Of a stretch of DNA of 64,000 nucleotides, positions 37,382 to 45,433 are shown piece after piece. The translations under genes and the position numbers were made by a program. Source of the DNA: CAZSBB01 sp964605235 (GTDB taxonomy: Bacteria; Planctomycetota; Phycisphaerae; Phycisphaerales; Phycisphaeraceae); assembly GCA_964605235.1 (NCBI GenBank), contig CAZSBB010000024.1, positions 41,975 through 105,974 on the forward strand, read 5' to 3'. Each line of letters starts with the position of its first letter. Position 1 is the stretch's first letter. The notes beneath the pieces are model-generated. The model was not told the origin of the DNA, did not search any database, and saw only the letters and a program-made list of their open reading frames with translations.

Positions 37382-38545
37382 ATGCCGGCCCCCACCGATG
37401 AACAATTCATGCGTCAGGCGCTGCGGCTGGCGCGGCGCGGCGAAGGCGCTGTGGAACCCAATCCCATGGTCGGCGCGGTGCTGGTGCGCCGGGGAAAAGT
37501 CGTCGGCGCCGGCTGGCATCGCCGCTGCGGCGGACCCCATGCGGAAATCCACGCACTGCGCCAGGCAGGCCGCCAGGCGCGCGGGGCCACGCTGTACGTC
37601 ACACTCGAACCCTGTTGTCATCATGGCAAGACGCCCCCCTGCACGCAGGCAGTGCTCGCCGCCGGGGTGCAGCGCGTGGTCATCGCCATGGTGGACCCGT
37701 TCCCCCAGGTGGCGGGCGCGGGGATCAAGCAACTGCGCGCTGCGGGCGTGCAGGTGGAAGTTGGGCTTGGGGAAGCGGAGGCGCAAGCGATGAATGCGCC
37801 GTTTGTGCGCCGGGTGACCGCCGGCCGACCGTGGGTGATCGCCAAGTGGGCCAGCACGCTGGATGGGAAGATCGCCGCCCGCAGCGGGGACAGCAAGTGG
37901 ATCAGCAACGAGGACAGCCGGGCGCTGGTGCATGGGCTGCGGGGGCGCGTGGACGCCATTCTCACGGGCATCGGCACCGTGCTGGCGGATGACCCGCTGC
38001 TGACGGCGCGCCCCCGGAAGGTGCGAAATCCAGACGAATATCAGCGACCCCGCCGCATCGCCCGCCGGGTGGTGGTGGACCCGCGTCTGCGGCTGCCGCT
38101 GGAGTGTCAGTTGCTGACCACGCTGGATCGTGCGCCGTTGACGGTGGCGATGGCTGCCGATGCCGGGCGCGCAGCGCAACGTCGGGCTGCGGAGTTGGTG
38201 AAACGCGGGGTGGAGATCGTGCCCCTGCCGCCGCTTCGCGCTCATGCTGGCTCACCCGGAAAATTGGACCTGTCCCGTTTGTTGCAGCACCTGACCCATC
38301 AGCATCAGGCGACCAATGTGCTGGTGGAAGCGGGGCCGGGGCTGGTGGGTGCGCTGATGGCGCAAGGTTTGATTGATCAGGTGTGGGCGTTCATCGCCCC
38401 CAAATTGCTCGGAGATGCCGCCGGCCGCGCCCCGGTGGAAGGCTTCACCCGCAGCCGCATTGCGGACAGCAGCAATCTGCGTTTGCAGCAGGTGCGCCGC
38501 ATGGGGGACGATGTTTTGCTGGATTACCGGGTAGGCAACCCATAA
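37382..38545 (+). CDS. ribD: Bifunctional riboflavin deaminase/reductase
   Basis: A 387-residue enzyme that deaminates and then reduces the pyrimidine intermediate in riboflavin synthesis. The N-terminal deaminase domain has the zinc motif His53-Ala-Glu55 with PCC at 77-79 and Cys87 (EPCCHHGKTPPC). The C-terminal reductase domain starts near 150 with RPWVIAKWASTLDGKIA and contains GIGTVLADDPLLTAR and VEAGPGLVGALM. ATG 37382 is chosen; ATG at 37370 and 37373 in the same frame are possible. No other rib gene is near. It diverges from the AsmA-like gene and ends just before a family-4 repeat. Confidence 0.94.
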   Translation: MPAPTDEQFMRQALRLARRGEGAVEPNPMVGAVLVRRGKVVGAGWHRRCGGPHAEIHALRQAGRQARGATLYVTLEPCCHHGKTPPCTQAVLAAGVQRVVIAMVDPFPQVAGAGIKQLRAAGVQVEVGLGEAEAQAMNAPFVRRVTAGRPWVIAKWASTLDGKIAARSGDSKWISNEDSRALVHGLRGRVDAILTGIGTVLADDPLLTARPRKVRNPDEYQRPRRIARRVVVDPRLRLPLECQLLTTLDRAPLTVAMAADAGRAAQRRAAELVKRGVEIVPLPPLRAHAGSPGKLDLSRLLQHLTHQHQATNVLVEAGPGLVGALMAQGLIDQVWAFIAPKLLGDAAGRAPVEGFTRSRIADSSNLRLQQVRRMGDDVLLDYRVGNP

Positions 38546-38553
38546 CGCATCCC

Positions 38554-38655
38554 AAGCCGCGGATGAGCGCAGCGAATCCGGGGGTTTGACGAGTAAATCA
38601 GCAGTTGCCCCGCAACCTCCGCAACCCCCAGATTCGCTGCGCTTATCTGCGGCTT
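38554..38655. repeat. 102-bp inverted-repeat element, family 4
   Basis: Left arm aagccgcggatgagcgcagc... (38554-38588) pairs with the right arm near 38622-38655 in about 30 of 34 positions. The interior is A/T-rich. Only one copy is seen in the window. It lies between ribD and the prepilin-like remnant. Confidence 0.8.
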
Positions 38656-38687
38656 CGCCCTCATGATGATTGCACGCATAGCGGCGT

Positions 38688-38894
38688 CTACGGCATATCC
38701 CCCGACCCCGCGTAGATCATCCACGCGTCGTTGGGACCCTCGGCGTGAAACAGGTTGTCTGCTTTGAACGCGAATTCGCCATACTTGGTGTTCGCCAGAT
38801 GAGAATCAGCAAAGTCCACATGCTGATCGTTGAACACCACGGACCCGCGCCAGCCCTTGCCTTGTCCGGTATGCACCGACCACACCTGATCGCT
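38688..38894 (-). pseudogene. C-terminal part of prepilin-like protein beyond an in-frame TGA
   Basis: After the TGA at 38895-38897 the same frame continues for 68 codons and encodes SDQVWSVHTGQGKGWRGS, VVFNDQHVDFADSH and a final segment AEGPNDAWMIYAGSG. This matches the C-terminus of the intact paralogue at 39925-40617 (VAFNDNHVEY, AEGPNDAWMIYAGSG). So the prepilin-like gene that starts upstream was once continuous to 38688. The stop falls where the paralogue has Cys (NAGSDCRND against NAGTN-stop-SDQ). The simplest view is a nonsense mutation (TGC to TGA); stop-codon recoding is a remote alternative. Confidence 0.8.
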
Positions 38895-39602
38895 TCAGTT
38901 CGTGCCGGCGTTGCGATCGCTGACTACCGCCGCTTGGGCATTGCTCGTCTGCCGCCACTCGGATTGCCGGCCGCCCGGGGCAGCGATGGCCAGCATGGCG
39001 TAGGAATAGTTGTCCGGGGTCAACACCATGCCGCTGGTCCACTCGGTCTTGATTTCCGAAGGTGAAATGATGGATTGACCGGCAAGATAGTGGCTATTGA
39101 GCAACGCGAGGTAACGGGATTCCACATCGGCATATAGCAGTAGGCCGGTCTTGTTCAGGCCCGGATAATAACCCCCATTGTCCTGTGCATAGAGCGCCAA
39201 CCCCGAATGAACCATGCGGGCCTGGCATGAATTCTGCAGGTAGCTTGAGACGCGACGGGGTGATTCACACGACACCACTACCAGCAGCAAAATCAACCCC
39301 ACGGTGGCGATGACCACCAGCAGCACCACCCAGGTGAAACCCCCGCGCCGATACACCTCTCGGCGATGCCCGATGGCCACCACGCAGACCGTCACGATCT
39401 TGTCGTCGATGGTGTAAACCACGCGATAGTCCCCCACGCGAATGCGCCAGGCGGTCAGCGCTCCCTGCATCTTCACCGCCCCGGCGGGGCGCGGCTCGGC
39501 TGCCAGTTCGTCAATGGCGACGCTGATGCGCCGCTTCATGGGACGTTCAAGCCGCTGCAGCGCCCGCAGAGCTGAGGGCAGAATCTCCACCCGGTAACGC
39601 AT
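38895..39602 (-). CDS. RelE-type toxin running in frame into a truncated prepilin-like protein
   Basis: A 235-residue open frame of two unlike parts. Residues 1-86 are a RelE/ParE-superfamily toxin (MRYRVEILPSALRALQRLER, AWRIRVGDYRVVYTIDDKIV, AIGHRREVYR), complete at its normal C terminus. With no stop between, residues 87-235 are a prepilin-like sequence: GG-FTWVVLLVVIATVGLILLL, then YAQDNGGYYPGL and DVESRYLALLNSHYL, paralogous to 39925-40617, ending at a premature TGA. GTG at 39356 (residue 83) could start the prepilin-like part separately. The FTWVV core lacks Glu at +5. The toxin start lies 3 bp after the antitoxin stop. Whether the toxin tolerates the tail is unknown. Confidence 0.78.
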   Translation of the reverse strand: MRYRVEILPSALRALQRLERPMKRRISVAIDELAAEPRPAGAVKMQGALTAWRIRVGDYRVVYTIDDKIVTVCVVAIGHRREVYRRGGFTWVVLLVVIATVGLILLLVVVSCESPRRVSSYLQNSCQARMVHSGLALYAQDNGGYYPGLNKTGLLLYADVESRYLALLNSHYLAGQSIISPSEIKTEWTSGMVLTPDNYSYAMLAIAAPGGRQSEWRQTSNAQAAVVSDRNAGTN

Positions 39603-39605
39603 GCC

Positions 39606-39866
39606 TCAAAGGTCCAGGTCGGTTTTGGCCTGCGCCCATGGCACGGGTCGTTCGCCCCGGCGTTTCATGGCGGCCCGGGCTTGCTGCGCCTGCTTGAGCC
39701 AATGGGCGTTCTCCGCCGCCTCCAGCAGCGCCAGGTCCGCCATCGGCACCAGGGCGCACAGTTGCTTGCCCCGCCGTTCGATCACCGTGCGTTCGCCGCG
39801 CAACGCCGCCCGGCTGGCGAGTTCCGGCAGCTTCTCCCGGGCTTCACTGATGGGCATTCTGGTCAT
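39606..39866 (-). CDS. Phd/YefM-type antitoxin
   Basis: An 86-residue protein with MPISEAREKLPELASRAALRGERTVIERRGKQLCALVP, the N-terminal DNA-binding fold of the Phd/YefM antitoxins, followed by a toxin-binding tail with acidic end (AQAKTDLDL). It should neutralise the RelE-type toxin encoded 3 bp downstream and repress the pair. ATG 39866 is preferred; an in-frame ATG at 39857 is possible. A palindrome at 39897-39911 upstream is a likely operator. The module sits between two paralogous prepilin-like genes. Confidence 0.85.
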   Translation of the reverse strand: MTRMPISEAREKLPELASRAALRGERTVIERRGKQLCALVPMADLALLEAAENAHWLKQAQQARAAMKRRGERPVPWAQAKTDLDL

Positions 39867-39896
39867 GGAACACCTTGGCGGGAACCGTGGATCAAC

Positions 39897-39911
39897 CGTA
39901 CAAATTGTACG
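39897..39911. promoter_or_regulatory. Operator-like palindrome upstream of the antitoxin gene
   Basis: cgtacaa-a-ttgtacg is a perfect 7-1-7 palindrome 30 bp before the antitoxin ATG. Antitoxins of this family autoregulate by binding such sites, so it is the likely operator of the toxin-antitoxin pair. It also lies near the stop codon of the upstream prepilin-like gene. Confidence 0.6.
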
Positions 39912-39924
39912 ATTCGGACAATGG

Positions 39925-40617
39925 TCAATCAACCCCCGACCCCGCGTAGATCATCCAGGCGTCGTTGGGACCCTCGGCGCAGAACAAGTTGTCATCCTTG
40001 AACGCCTTGCCAGCCAGTTCGGTGTCGAAGCGGGGCGACTTGCGGTACTCAACATGATTGTCGTTGAAGGCAACCCACCAGAACCAGCGTCCGTCAGGAT
40101 CAGCGTGAATTGAGCGCGCATCGTTGCGGCAATCACTGCCAGCATTGCGGTCGGTCACGGCGGGAGCTTGGGAGTTGGATGTTTCCCGCCATTCCGCACG
40201 CCGGCCTCCCGGTAAGACGATCATGGGCAAAGCCATCGAGTAGTTGGCGGATGTCAAGGTTCCCCCGGGCGCCAGCGGCGTCTTGTCATCATCGGGCAGT
40301 ATCAGGTAGTCCTCGGTGAAGTAGTGATTGTTGAGCAGGGACTGCAACCGCGTCTCCACATCGGCGAATTGCACCTCCCCCGCCGCGTCCAGTCCGGGGT
40401 AGCAGCCGTTGTGGTCCTGAGCATAGAGTACCAAGGACGAATGGATGCCGCGAAGCTGCGTGGCTGCCTGCGGTTGGCGGCGGTGATCCGGGTAGCAGCG
40501 TGTGTTACTCAGACTCACCAAGGCAGCCACAAACGCGATCATGGCCAGCACTACAATCAGTTCCACGAGCGAAAAGGCCTGGTGGTGACCACGGTATTCC
40601 CGATGCTTGCTGCCCAT
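39925..40617 (-). CDS. Prepilin-type N-terminal domain protein
   Basis: A 230-residue protein with leader MGSKHREYRGHHQA and then FSLVELIVVLAMIAFVAALV, with Glu at +5. The residue before the cleavage site is Ala rather than the usual Gly, which prepilin peptidases can tolerate. The globular part has YAQDHNGCYPGLDA, DVETRLQSLLNNHYF, ALPMIVLPGGRRAEW and, near the end, FNDNHVEY and a terminal GPNDAWMIYAGSG. It is intact and paralogous to the broken gene at 38688-39356. The duplicated pair lies either side of a toxin-antitoxin module. Role unknown (surface or secretion-system pseudopilin). Confidence 0.82.
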   Translation of the reverse strand: MGSKHREYRGHHQAFSLVELIVVLAMIAFVAALVSLSNTRCYPDHRRQPQAATQLRGIHSSLVLYAQDHNGCYPGLDAAGEVQFADVETRLQSLLNNHYFTEDYLILPDDDKTPLAPGGTLTSANYSMALPMIVLPGGRRAEWRETSNSQAPAVTDRNAGSDCRNDARSIHADPDGRWFWWVAFNDNHVEYRKSPRFDTELAGKAFKDDNLFCAEGPNDAWMIYAGSGVD

Positions 40618-40713
40618 GCTGCAACCCCCGTGGCGGAATTGGTGGGATCGGTATTCGTCATTTTACCGCCGATACCCCGGCGCATGAATAGTCAATTGGC
40701 ATCTGTTGGGGGA

Positions 40714-40782
40714 ATCCCCCGGCAGAGCCGGGGGCTAATGGGAGGCGCGCCAAACCGTCAGCCCCGGGCTCTGCCCGGGGAT
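40714..40782. repeat. 70-bp double-palindrome element, family 3 copy B
   Basis: atcccccggcagagccgggg at one end and ccccgggctctgcccgggga at the other form two hairpins around a short centre with ctaatgg/ccgtcag. Same plan as 18457-18527. It lies between the prepilin-like gene and the sulfatase gene, which are both read on the minus strand. Confidence 0.85.
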
Positions 40783-40814
40783 GTGCGGCGGACCCATGCG
40801 ACGCGATGCCGCCA

Positions 40815-42347
40815 TCATCCCGTCATCGTGTCGTCGGATTGATCGCCGTCCAGCCCCGGGCCGGTGCTTTCGTTGGGGTCGTCATCCTCACCCGCCGACG
40901 TCGCCTCCATGGGCGTGCCGGCCCCCACCAGATCACAGCGCGGCTGGTCGTCGCCCTCGGCGTCCATCCAGTCGTTGAGCATCTGCCGCAGCTCGTTTTC
41001 CAGCCGGGCGAGTTCCGTTTTGCCGGCAAGATTATGGGTTTCGCGCGGGTCTTCGATCAGGTCGTACAACTCGCCGCGGTCGCCGATGTTGTGGATGAAC
41101 TTGTGGGTCGGCGTGCGCACCATGCGATGCTGGTAGCCGCGCCCCGCGCTGCCGTCGTAGGCGGCAAACACCGCCGGGCGCGGGTGGGTGTCGGTCTGCC
41201 CTTCCGCCAGCGGGCGCAGGTTCACGCCCTGGCTGTCGGGCATCGGGTCCAGGTCGGCAAAAGCGCACAACGTGTTCGCCAGGTCGCGGTGGTCGGTCAG
41301 GCTGGTGATCTGTTTCTGATTCTGCTGGCCGGGCGTCTTGATGAACAGCGGGCAGCGCACCACTTCCTCGTACAAGCACATCTTCTGGTACAGGCGATGG
41401 CTGCCGAGCATGTCGCCATGGTCGGAGGTGAAGACGATGGTCGCTTCGTCGTACAGCCCTTTCTCCCGCAGCGCGGTGAGCACCATGCCCACGCAATGGT
41501 CCAGCAGGGAGCACATGCCGAAGTACATCGCCCAGGCGTGCTGCCACATTTCATACGGCACATGCGCGCCCAACTGCCCGGGCACGTTGGCGAGCTGGCT
41601 GGCGGGCATGCCGCTGAACCACCGCCCCACCGTGCCCGAGAGTTGCACCGCTTCGGGCGCCACCTGCAGCGCCCATTGCCGGGGCGCCCACAGCGGCGGA
41701 TGCGGCAACCAGAACATGGCGAACAGCGCCAGCGGCTTATCCCCGTCATGCGCGGCAATCGTTTCCCGGATGTTGTTCGCCAGCGTCACATCGAAAAACA
41801 AGTTCTCCCGCAAAGGGAACATCGCGGTGCGCGGCGAAGTGCCCGCCGAGAGCGTCGGTCGACCTGCCTCATGTTCCAGCACCGGATCGCGGAACACCGA
41901 CATATCCGGCAGCATCAGGCCACGCTTGCTCAGCTTGCGATGGTGCGAGCCCACGGACGTCGGCCCGATGAACTGCACGCCCGGACAACGGGCGACGAAA
42001 TCCGGGCTGCTGCGCACATGCTGGATGCCGGCGTGGATCACGTCGTAGCCGGCGTCGAGCAGGCGATTGGGCAGCAGCGGCAGGTCGGGTTTGATGGTGC
42101 CGAACTGGCGTTCCTGGCGAAACCAGCCGTTGATGATCGCGCCGTGCTGGCGTTGGGAGAGCCCGGTCATCAGCGTTCCCCGGGTGGGCACGCTCAGCGG
42201 GCAGAGGGTGTAATGTCGGCCGAACACGGAAGACTGCCGGGAAAACTCGTCCAGATGCGGCGTTTCGCACTGGCGATCGCCATAGACCTGGAACACGTCA
42301 TAGCGCAGTTGTTCCGCCATGATGAAAATGAGCGGGTGACGCGACAT
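40815..42347 (-). CDS. Sulfatase, Ser-type formylglycine site
   Basis: A 510-residue type I sulfatase. The formylglycine motif is S52-VPTRGTLMTG, i.e. Ser rather than Cys at the modified position (S-x-P-x-R), so it needs an anaerobic-type maturase (anSME). Near the N terminus IFIMAEQLRYDVFQVYGD resembles the metal-binding D-D-x-R-x-D segment of arylsulfatase/choline-sulfatase-like enzymes with Glu in place of one Asp. TSDHGDMLG near residue 325 is a second metal-binding motif. No signal peptide is seen, so it appears cytoplasmic. Substrate unknown. It diverges from the DUF167 gene with a 34-bp gap. Sulfatases are very numerous in Planctomycetota. Confidence 0.9.
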   Translation of the reverse strand: MSRHPLIFIMAEQLRYDVFQVYGDRQCETPHLDEFSRQSSVFGRHYTLCPLSVPTRGTLMTGLSQRQHGAIINGWFRQERQFGTIKPDLPLLPNRLLDAGYDVIHAGIQHVRSSPDFVARCPGVQFIGPTSVGSHHRKLSKRGLMLPDMSVFRDPVLEHEAGRPTLSAGTSPRTAMFPLRENLFFDVTLANNIRETIAAHDGDKPLALFAMFWLPHPPLWAPRQWALQVAPEAVQLSGTVGRWFSGMPASQLANVPGQLGAHVPYEMWQHAWAMYFGMCSLLDHCVGMVLTALREKGLYDEATIVFTSDHGDMLGSHRLYQKMCLYEEVVRCPLFIKTPGQQNQKQITSLTDHRDLANTLCAFADLDPMPDSQGVNLRPLAEGQTDTHPRPAVFAAYDGSAGRGYQHRMVRTPTHKFIHNIGDRGELYDLIEDPRETHNLAGKTELARLENELRQMLNDWMDAEGDDQPRCDLVGAGTPMEATSAGEDDDPNESTGPGLDGDQSDDTMTG

Positions 42348-42381
42348 GCCAAGAGGCTACCGGTCAGGTACATTCGTGGCA

Positions 42382-42753
42382 ATGGCTAAAGCTCCCGGAA
42401 ACACTCCTGGAAATGTTTCCAGCAACGTTGGGCCCACCCCGACAGCTTGGCGGCTGGCGCTGGACGCGACGGCTGACGGCGTGACGGTGCGCTTGAAAGT
42501 GGTGCCTGGCGCCAGTCGCAGTCGCGTGATGGGGCTGTTGGGAGATCGGCTGAAGCTGGCGGTGGCTGCTCCGCCGGAGGACGGCAAAGCCAATGGTGAA
42601 GTCTGCCAGTTGCTGGCGGAAATTTTCGCGGTGGCGCGGCAGAATGTGCAACTGATTGCCGGCTCCCGCCAGCCGCGCAAAGCGGTGGAATTGAGGGGAC
42701 TGACGCTCTGTGCCGCCGTCGAGCGGCTGGAGCGCCACACCGCGTCCCGCTGA
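42382..42753 (+). CDS. DUF167 (YggU-type) family protein
   Basis: A 123-residue protein. After a 27-residue Pro/Thr-rich N-terminal extension, the DUF167 core runs from about 30: GVTVRLKVVPGASRSRVMG, then LKLAVAAPPEDGKANGEVCQLLAE and GSRQPRKAVELRGL, which is the family signature. The family is small and conserved but without a proven function. ATG 42382 is used; it has no good ribosome-binding site and the frame is open from 42346. It is followed 10 bp later by a histone-deacetylase-family gene, and a hydrolase and membrane gene follow. Confidence 0.82.
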   Translation: MAKAPGNTPGNVSSNVGPTPTAWRLALDATADGVTVRLKVVPGASRSRVMGLLGDRLKLAVAAPPEDGKANGEVCQLLAEIFAVARQNVQLIAGSRQPRKAVELRGLTLCAAVERLERHTASR

Positions 42754-42763
42754 AGGATGGTCC

Positions 42764-43717
42764 ATGGCGACGGGTTTGATTACCGACGAACGTTTCCTGT
42801 TGCATCACACCGGCGCAGGCCACCCGGAGCGCGCCGATCGGCTGCGGGCGGTGACCACCCGGTTTCACGGCACCGGCTTGCTGAATTATCTCCAGCCGTT
42901 GCCGTTCACGGCCGCCCCGCTGGAGCTGCTGCGTCGCATCCATGCCGAGGAATATCTGCAACGGCTGGAAAACGCCTGTGCGCGGCAGGAGCAGTTCATC
43001 GATGTGCCGGACTCCACCATTGTGCCCATCAGCTACGAGATCGCCAAGCTGGCGGTGGGCGGGGTGCTGGCGGCGGTGGATGCGGTGCGGGCGGGGCAGG
43101 TCGCCAATGCGTTCTGCGCCATCCGTCCTCCGGGCCATCACGCCGAGCGCGATCGCTCCATGGGCTTCTGTCTGCTCAACAACATCGCCGCGGCCGCCGA
43201 GCATCTGGTCTGTAACCATCAGCTTAAGCGCGTGGCGATCGTGGACTTCGACGTGCACCACGGCAACGGCACGCAGCACATTTTTGAAGACCGCGCCGAC
43301 GTGCTGTTTATCAGCATTCATCAGGACCCGCGCACGCTCTACCCCGGCACCGGCTTCGCCAGTGAGACGGGCGTCGCGGCGGGCAAGGGTTTCACCCTCA
43401 ACATCGAAGCGCCGCCGGGCGGCGATGATGCGTTTTATCGGGAAGCTTTCCAACGACAGATTCTGCCCAGGCTGCGCGACTATCACCCGGAGTTTCTGCT
43501 CATCAGCGCCGGGTTTGATGCCGCCAGGAACGATCCGCTGGCGCTCATGGAGCTGAGCGACGGCGCGTTTGCGTGGATGACCCAGCAGCTCATGACGGTG
43601 GCGGATGAATGCTGCAATGGGCAGCTCGTTTCGCTGCTGGAGGGGGGCTACGATCTGCAAACTTTAGCGCGATGCGTGGAACTGCACGTGCGTTCGCTGG
43701 TGGGCCAGGTGGTGTGA
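42764..43717 (+). CDS. Histone deacetylase/acetoin-utilisation (AcuC/AphA)-family deacetylase
   Basis: A 317-residue zinc-dependent deacetylase. The active-site pair His125-His126 (RPPGHHAERD) and the zinc ligands Asp163, His165 (VDFDVHHGNGT) and a later Asp in GFDAARNDPLA are all present, as is MGFCLLNNIA. The N terminus HTGAGHPERADRL is typical of the AcuC/AphA group. Substrates in bacteria are acetylated small molecules (acetylpolyamines) or proteins. ATG 42764 has GAAGGATG just before it. It follows the DUF167 gene and is followed by a hydrolase gene by 33 bp, likely one operon. Confidence 0.9.
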   Translation: MATGLITDERFLLHHTGAGHPERADRLRAVTTRFHGTGLLNYLQPLPFTAAPLELLRRIHAEEYLQRLENACARQEQFIDVPDSTIVPISYEIAKLAVGGVLAAVDAVRAGQVANAFCAIRPPGHHAERDRSMGFCLLNNIAAAAEHLVCNHQLKRVAIVDFDVHHGNGTQHIFEDRADVLFISIHQDPRTLYPGTGFASETGVAAGKGFTLNIEAPPGGDDAFYREAFQRQILPRLRDYHPEFLLISAGFDAARNDPLALMELSDGAFAWMTQQLMTVADECCNGQLVSLLEGGYDLQTLARCVELHVRSLVGQVV

Positions 43718-43750
43718 AAATCAAGTCCCGCCGCAGGTGTGAGCATCATC

Positions 43751-44509
43751 ATGCAACAGAGCTACATTGAAGTGGAACAGGCGGGACAGGTCATTCGCGG
43801 CACGACCTATCGGCCCGATGGTTTACAGCGTGGGCCGGCGGTGCTGCTGCTGCATGGCTTCACCGGCCAGCGCATCGAAGCCGGGTTCCTGTTTGTGACG
43901 CTGGGGCGGCTGCTGGCGCAGCGCGGCATCGCGGCGGTCACGTTCGACTTCCGCCACAGCGGCGAATCCGACGGCAGTTTCGACCAGATGCTGGTGACCG
44001 GGGAACTCGCCGACGCACTGCGGATGACCACCTGGCTGCAAAGTCAGCCGTTTGCCGACCGCACCCGGCTGGGGTTGCTGGGCTTTTCGCTCGGCGGGCT
44101 GCTGGCGGCGGCGTGCATGGCGCGGACCGACGCCTACCGGGCGCTGACTTTGCTGGCCCCCACCACCGTCGCCAACATCTGCCGCTTTGCCGGCGAACAA
44201 GCTGCCGACGCCCCGGTGACGGTGGGTTGCCACCAGCTGCACCGCGACTTTTTCCGCGATGTCAAAACGCTCAACCCCGTGGCGGATGTGATTCGCAACC
44301 CGCGCCCCACGCTGCTGGTGCAGGGCACGGAGGACCAGGCTGTGACGCCCGCGGTGTCGCAGGCGTACGTCGCGGCGCTGCAGCGCACGCAGGTGCCGTG
44401 TGAACACGCCCTGATTGCCGGGGCGGACCATGGTTTTGGCAAGCCGACGCATCGGCAGCAGCTTTGCCAGACGGTGGTCGATTTCTTCGCCCGGCAACTG
44501 GGGCGATGA
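43751..44509 (+). CDS. Alpha/beta hydrolase (esterase-like)
   Basis: A 252-residue alpha/beta hydrolase. LLLHGFTG near residue 34 is the oxyanion segment, GFSLGG near 110-115 carries the nucleophile Ser, and GADHGFGK near 228 carries the catalytic His; the acid is likely in GTEDQAVTP near 200. FDFRHSGESDG fits the serine aminopeptidase S33/dienelactone hydrolase-like group. ATG 43751 is used although GTG 43739 in frame is possible. It is part of the DUF167-deacetylase operon. Substrate unknown. Confidence 0.8.
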   Translation: MQQSYIEVEQAGQVIRGTTYRPDGLQRGPAVLLLHGFTGQRIEAGFLFVTLGRLLAQRGIAAVTFDFRHSGESDGSFDQMLVTGELADALRMTTWLQSQPFADRTRLGLLGFSLGGLLAAACMARTDAYRALTLLAPTTVANICRFAGEQAADAPVTVGCHQLHRDFFRDVKTLNPVADVIRNPRPTLLVQGTEDQAVTPAVSQAYVAALQRTQVPCEHALIAGADHGFGKPTHRQQLCQTVVDFFARQLGR

Positions 44510-44589
44510 CCAGCGCACCGGCAGCCGCGGGGGCACGACCGACAATTTCTCCTTGGTGAACCTTGGGCAGCGGGTAAAATCCGCCGGTG

Positions 44590-45402
44590 ATGCCGCTGTC
44601 CCTCCTGCTTCTGTTCCGGCTGCGCCGCCTGGGTTTTGCCATCGTCGCGGTCATCCTCACCGGCAGCGTGTGGTTGCTGATGATGGACATCGTGATGCGC
44701 TACCCGCGCGGCTCGGTCATGCTCAAGTGGATGGAAATCTGGTACGGCCAGTACCCGATGTTCAGCCACGGCATCCGGGGCATGATGGGGATTTATCCTG
44801 CGAGTCTGCCGGCGCACTGGCTGAGCACCGGCGCCGGGTTGCTGGCGTTCATCCTGTCGCAATGGTTTCTGCTGCGTTCGCCGGGGGAGCCGTGGCGCGT
44901 GCAACTGCTGGCGACCGGCCCGATGCCGCCGCTGGTGCGGGCGATGGGCGCGCTGCCGATGGCGGTGCTGACAGTGGGCGCCAGTTCGATGGTGCTCGAA
45001 GCGTTGCGGTTCTGGGGCGATCTGCCGTTGCCCCGGGTTTATGTGCTGGGCTTCAAGTTCTATCCCACCGCGTGGATCGCCCTGATCCTGCTGCTCGGTT
45101 CATGGTGGGGTTGGACGCGCTGGCTGAAGCGGCGCTGGGCGTTTCATGACCGCTATGTGCAACTGGGCGGGTTGGTGTACTACCTCTTCGTCGCCTCGGG
45201 TTTGCTGCTGCTGCTGGGCGGATTCATGCAGATACTGAGCGTCGGCTTTGTGGGCAATTTCTGGGAGAACGGCTCCTACACCGCGATGGGGACCTCCCTG
45301 AGCGTGATGCTCTGGACGCTGGCCCCCGCGCTGACACTGGTGTACTACGCCGGCGATTACCAGCGCGAAGGCCGGTTTGCCACGCTGATGGGCACAGCCT
45401 GA
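44590..45402 (+). CDS. Multi-pass membrane protein, unknown function
   Basis: A 270-residue integral membrane protein with about six hydrophobic segments (first LGFAIVAVILTGSVWLLMM, last TSLSVMLWTLAPALTLVYY). Between the first two there is a periplasmic-type loop with RYPRGSVMLKWMEIWYG. No family motif is recognised. ATG 44590 directly follows an in-frame GTG at 44587; the start may be either. It comes 80 bp after the hydrolase gene and is convergent with the flagellin gene. Confidence 0.7.
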   Translation: MPLSLLLLFRLRRLGFAIVAVILTGSVWLLMMDIVMRYPRGSVMLKWMEIWYGQYPMFSHGIRGMMGIYPASLPAHWLSTGAGLLAFILSQWFLLRSPGEPWRVQLLATGPMPPLVRAMGALPMAVLTVGASSMVLEALRFWGDLPLPRVYVLGFKFYPTAWIALILLLGSWWGWTRWLKRRWAFHDRYVQLGGLVYYLFVASGLLLLLGGFMQILSVGFVGNFWENGSYTAMGTSLSVMLWTLAPALTLVYYAGDYQREGRFATLMGTA

Positions 45403-45433
45403 GCCCGTCCCCGATCACCTCACACCCGCAATG

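Noticed and set aside
38895..38897. Selenocysteine codon in the prepilin-like gene
   Set aside because: No selenocysteine machinery is in the window and no clear SECIS hairpin follows; nonsense mutation is simpler. Kept only as a formal alternative.
40806..42389. Plus-strand frame over the sulfatase
   Set aside because: Antisense to a gene with clear sulfatase motifs.
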